From NCBI GenBank assembly GCA_002839155.1, contig PGXM01000014.1, positions 1-43,959 of the forward strand: a DNA stretch of 43,959 bases. The letters are read 5' to 3'. Both the position numbers and the translations under genes were made by a program. Position 1 is the stretch's first letter, and each line of letters starts with the position of its first letter. Source of the stretch: Tenericutes bacterium HGW-Tenericutes-1 (lineage in GTDB: Bacteria; Bacillota_I; Bacilli_A; Izemoplasmatales; Hujiaoplasmataceae). The notes under the pieces were generated by a model that saw nothing but the letters and a program-made list of their open reading frames with translations, made no database searches and was not told where the DNA came from. Positions 42,183 to 43,959 of the stretch are shown piece after piece.

Positions 42183-42207
42183 TAAAAAAAGAAGACTTTC
42201 GTCTTCT
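42183..42207 (-). terminator. Terminator of rbr
   Basis: Perfect 7-bp stem (AGAAGAC at 42190-42196, GTCTTCT at 42201-42207), four-base loop, seven T on the minus strand, 8 bases past the rubrerythrin stop. Confidence 0.85.
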
Positions 42208-42215
42208 AATTATAT

Positions 42216-42755
42216 TTAGTAACCTTTGACTCTACGTTTAAAGTAGGCCTTTGGATGTTCACAAACTGGACATTTTTCAGGGGCTTTTTTACCAACATGG
42301 ATATGTCCACATTCAGCACAAATCCAAATTTCAGATTCTTCTGATTCAAAGACACGATTTTCTTTCAATTGTGCAAGGAGTGCTAGATAACGTTCTTCAT
42401 GCTCTTTTTCGATTTTCGCAACCGCTTCAAATAAGAATGCGATTCTTGTAAAGCCTTCTTGTCTTGCGGTTTCTGCAAAACCTTTGTACATATCAGTCCA
42501 TTCATAATGTTCACCAGCTGCACCATCAATTAAATTGAGTTCAGTGGTTGGAATATCGTTGTTGTGAAGTAATTTGAACCAAATTTTCGCATGTTCTTTT
42601 TCATTTTCAGCAGTTTCTAAGAAAAAGTCACTGATTTGATTGTAGCCTTCTTTTTTCGCAACAGAAGCATAAAATGTATATTTATTTCTTGCTTGCGATT
42701 CTCCAGCAAATGCGGATTTTAAGTTTTCTTCGGTTCTTGAACCTTTAAGTTCCAT
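42216..42755 (-). CDS. rbr: Rubrerythrin
   Basis: Non-haem di-iron peroxidase of anaerobes that reduces hydrogen peroxide in the cytosol. The 179-residue protein has the four-helix bundle with iron ligands in [27 protein letters not shown] and [10 protein letters not shown]. The C-terminal rubredoxin-like domain has two Cys pairs ([10 protein letters not shown] and [11 protein letters not shown]). Full length and complete. Strong GGAGGATG-type start region. Monocistronic. It argues for an anaerobic or microaerobic lifestyle. Confidence 0.96.
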   Translation of the reverse strand: MELKGSRTEENLKSAFAGESQARNKYTFYASVAKKEGYNQISDFFLETAENEKEHAKIWFKLLHNNDIPTTELNLIDGAAGEHYEWTDMYKGFAETARQEGFTRIAFLFEAVAKIEKEHEERYLALLAQLKENRVFESEESEIWICAECGHIHVGKKAPEKCPVCEHPKAYFKRRVKGY

Positions 42756-42786
42756 AATTCATCCTCCTAGATACTATATTGATATT

Positions 42787-42815
42787 AGTTTATCATAAAA
42801 AAGTTGATTTTGAAA
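42787..42815 (-). promoter_or_regulatory. Probable promoter of rbr
   Basis: TTTCAA (42810-42815), 17 bases, TAAACT (42787-42792) with TGA extension on the minus strand. The -35 and spacer overlap the pfkA terminator. No PerR-like palindrome is evident. Confidence 0.5.
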
Positions 42816-42821
42816 CGACTT
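42797..42821 (-). terminator. Terminator of pfkA
   Basis: 6-bp stem (AAGTTG at 42801-42806, CGACTT at 42816-42821, one G-U), nine-base loop, then TTTTTT on the minus strand. Confidence 0.55.
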
Positions 42822-42830
42822 ATTGATAAA

Positions 42831-43959
42831 TTAGTCACCAAAAGAAATGCCAATATTTTTAGCGGTAACGACTAAGTCACCTTCAGGGTTTACAATGCGT
42901 GCTCCACCTTTACTTGTTTCACCGGTTTCACCCGTTCCAACAACATCGGTAATGGGAACAGCGACCATTTTGTTATTACGAATAGCAACCATTTGACCAA
43001 ATTGACCGTTGGCAATCATATCTGCAGCGTAGGCACCATAACGAGTGCTTAATACTCGGTCAAAACAGTTTGTTACTCCACCACGTTGAATATAGCCAAG
43101 ATTTGTTGCTCTAACTTCTTGACCCGTCACTGGAGAGACAATTTTTTCTAACATTAATGCGATTTGATCACCAACACCGCCTAAACGAATAGAATCCGGT
43201 GAGCCTTCAACGATTTTTTTAACAGTAACGTCACCATCAAGTGGTTTAGCCCCTTCTGAGACACAAAGGATTGAAAAACGTGATCCATGGTTATATCTGT
43301 CGATGACTGCTTGAGCAACTTTATTAATGTCATATGGAATTTCAGGAATTAAAATAACGTCTGCTGAACCAGCAATTCCGCCTTCTAACGCTAACCATCC
43401 CGCATTACGTCCCATAACTTCAAGAATCATGACGCGGTCATGAGAAAAAGCGGTGGTATGCAAAGCGTCAAGTGCATTGACGATATGGTCTAGTGCTGTT
43501 CTATAACCAAAGGTAATGTCTGTAGCTGGAACGTCATTATCAATCGTTTTTGGAATACCAACGACGTTGATGCCTTGACGGTAAAAGTCACGCGCTGAAG
43601 TCAATGTTCCATCGCCACCAATGATGACTAAGGCATCAACATTATGTTTCTTGAGGTTTTCAATCGCAACATGAGACACATTACGTTTAACCATTTTTCC
43701 AAATTCATCTTTCATTGGATAACTAAATAGATTGTCTCGGTTTGAGTTTTTAAGAATTGTTCCACCTTGATGGAATATTCCAGATACTGAACGACGATCT
43801 AGTTCAATCCATTCATCTTTGTAAAGGCCGTTATATCCGCCAATAAATCCTATAACTTCATAACCATATTTAGTAATTGCGGTCTTTACAACTGAACGAA
43901 TAACAGCGTTTAATCCTGAACAGTCGCCTCCACCGGTTAGAATAGCAATTTTTTTAATT
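42831..43959 (-). CDS. pfkA: 6-phosphofructokinase, cut by right edge
   Basis: Phosphorylates fructose-6-phosphate in glycolysis. The frame runs through the window end. The first visible residues are IKKIAILTGGGDCSGLNAVIR, close to a normal N-terminus, so only one to a few residues are missing. About 375 residues are visible, longer than the 320 of the classical bacterial enzyme. The phosphoryl-donor site combines IIGGDGTL (Gly after the Asp, as in ATP enzymes) with PKTIDNDVPATD (Lys where ATP enzymes have Gly, as in pyrophosphate enzymes). It therefore belongs to the GGGDC/PKTIDND group, and ATP or pyrophosphate cannot be decided from sequence alone, though ATP is more likely. Confidence 0.92.
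   Translation of the reverse strand, partial: IKKIAILTGGGDCSGLNAVIRSVVKTAITKYGYEVIGFIGGYNGLYKDEWIELDRRSVSGIFHQGGTILKNSNRDNLFSYPMKDEFGKMVKRNVSHVAIENLKKHNVDALVIIGGDGTLTSARDFYRQGINVVGIPKTIDNDVPATDITFGYRTALDHIVNALDALHTTAFSHDRVMILEVMGRNAGWLALEGGIAGSADVILIPEIPYDINKVAQAVIDRYNHGSRFSILCVSEGAKPLDGDVTVKKIVEGSPDSIRLGGVGDQIALMLEKIVSPVTGQEVRATNLGYIQRGGVTNCFDRVLSTRYGAYAADMIANGQFGQMVAIRNNKMVAVPITDVVGTGETGETSKGGARIVNPEGDLVVTAKNIGISFGD

Noticed and set aside
1..43959. CRISPR array, riboswitch, prophage or toxin-antitoxin system
   Set aside because: No regularly spaced repeats, no recognisable aptamer core before thiN or the transporters, and no phage or toxin genes were found.

Overview
The window is AT-rich chromosomal DNA from a low-G+C bacterium close to the Mollicutes. 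TGA is a stop codon (for example at the ends of galM, rnc and nth) and tryptophan is encoded by TGG, so this is the standard code and not that of Mycoplasma or Spiroplasma. Gene content (lipoproteins with Thr-rich linkers, rubrerythrin, a Bacillus-like gene order, an rsmH gene without any murein neighbours) fits an Acholeplasma- or Izemoplasma-like anaerobe, probably wall-less. That placement is inference. Nearly all genes lie on the minus strand; only mrp and rpmB are on plus. No gene-free stretch exceeds 300 bases, and no CRISPR array, rRNA or complete insertion sequence is present.

Layout from left to right. (1) 1-46: start of a gene that runs off the left edge and looks like an IS200/IS605 TnpB. 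(2) 162-3712: galM-galE-galT operon with promoter and terminator. (3) 3746-13200: a transcription unit read right to left: a 629-aa surface lipoprotein, a very large OppA, OppB, OppC, OppD, OppF and an 87-aa membrane protein. A stem-loop lies between oppA and oppB. (4) 13378-16703: two small membrane proteins, one with a zinc ribbon, and a lipoprotein with Ig-like and S41-protease-like domains. (5) 16791-20729: Gfo/Idh oxidoreductase, GNAT acetyltransferase, ZIP metal transporter and pseudouridine synthase. (6) 20754-23166: archaeal-type AspRS, a GNAT enzyme and tRNAs for Pro(CGG), Ser(CGA) and Gly(UCC). (7) 23182-24946: rsmH, rpmF and yceD. (8) 25008-29750: TPM lipoprotein with LemA, PIG-L deacetylase, mrp, and an XRE/TPR regulator with its own operator-like palindrome. 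(9) 29831-42125: a block that follows the Bacillus subtilis order rsgA-rpe-thiN, rpmB, fakA, recG, plsX, rnc, with dnaD-nth appended and two HtrA proteases inserted between thiN and rpmB. (10) 42183-43959: rubrerythrin and 6-phosphofructokinase, the latter cut at the right edge.

Together the genes point to a cell that imports peptides, uses galactose-type sugars, takes up fatty acids through FakA/PlsX, makes energy by glycolysis and defends itself from peroxide without haem enzymes. Its surface carries several large lipoproteins and proteases. I found no clearly novel multi-gene system. The best candidates for follow-up are the 629-aa lipoprotein tied to the Opp operon, the paired HtrA proteases with acidic Tyr-rich stalks, the cysteine-free Mrp, and the autoregulated XRE/TPR regulator.
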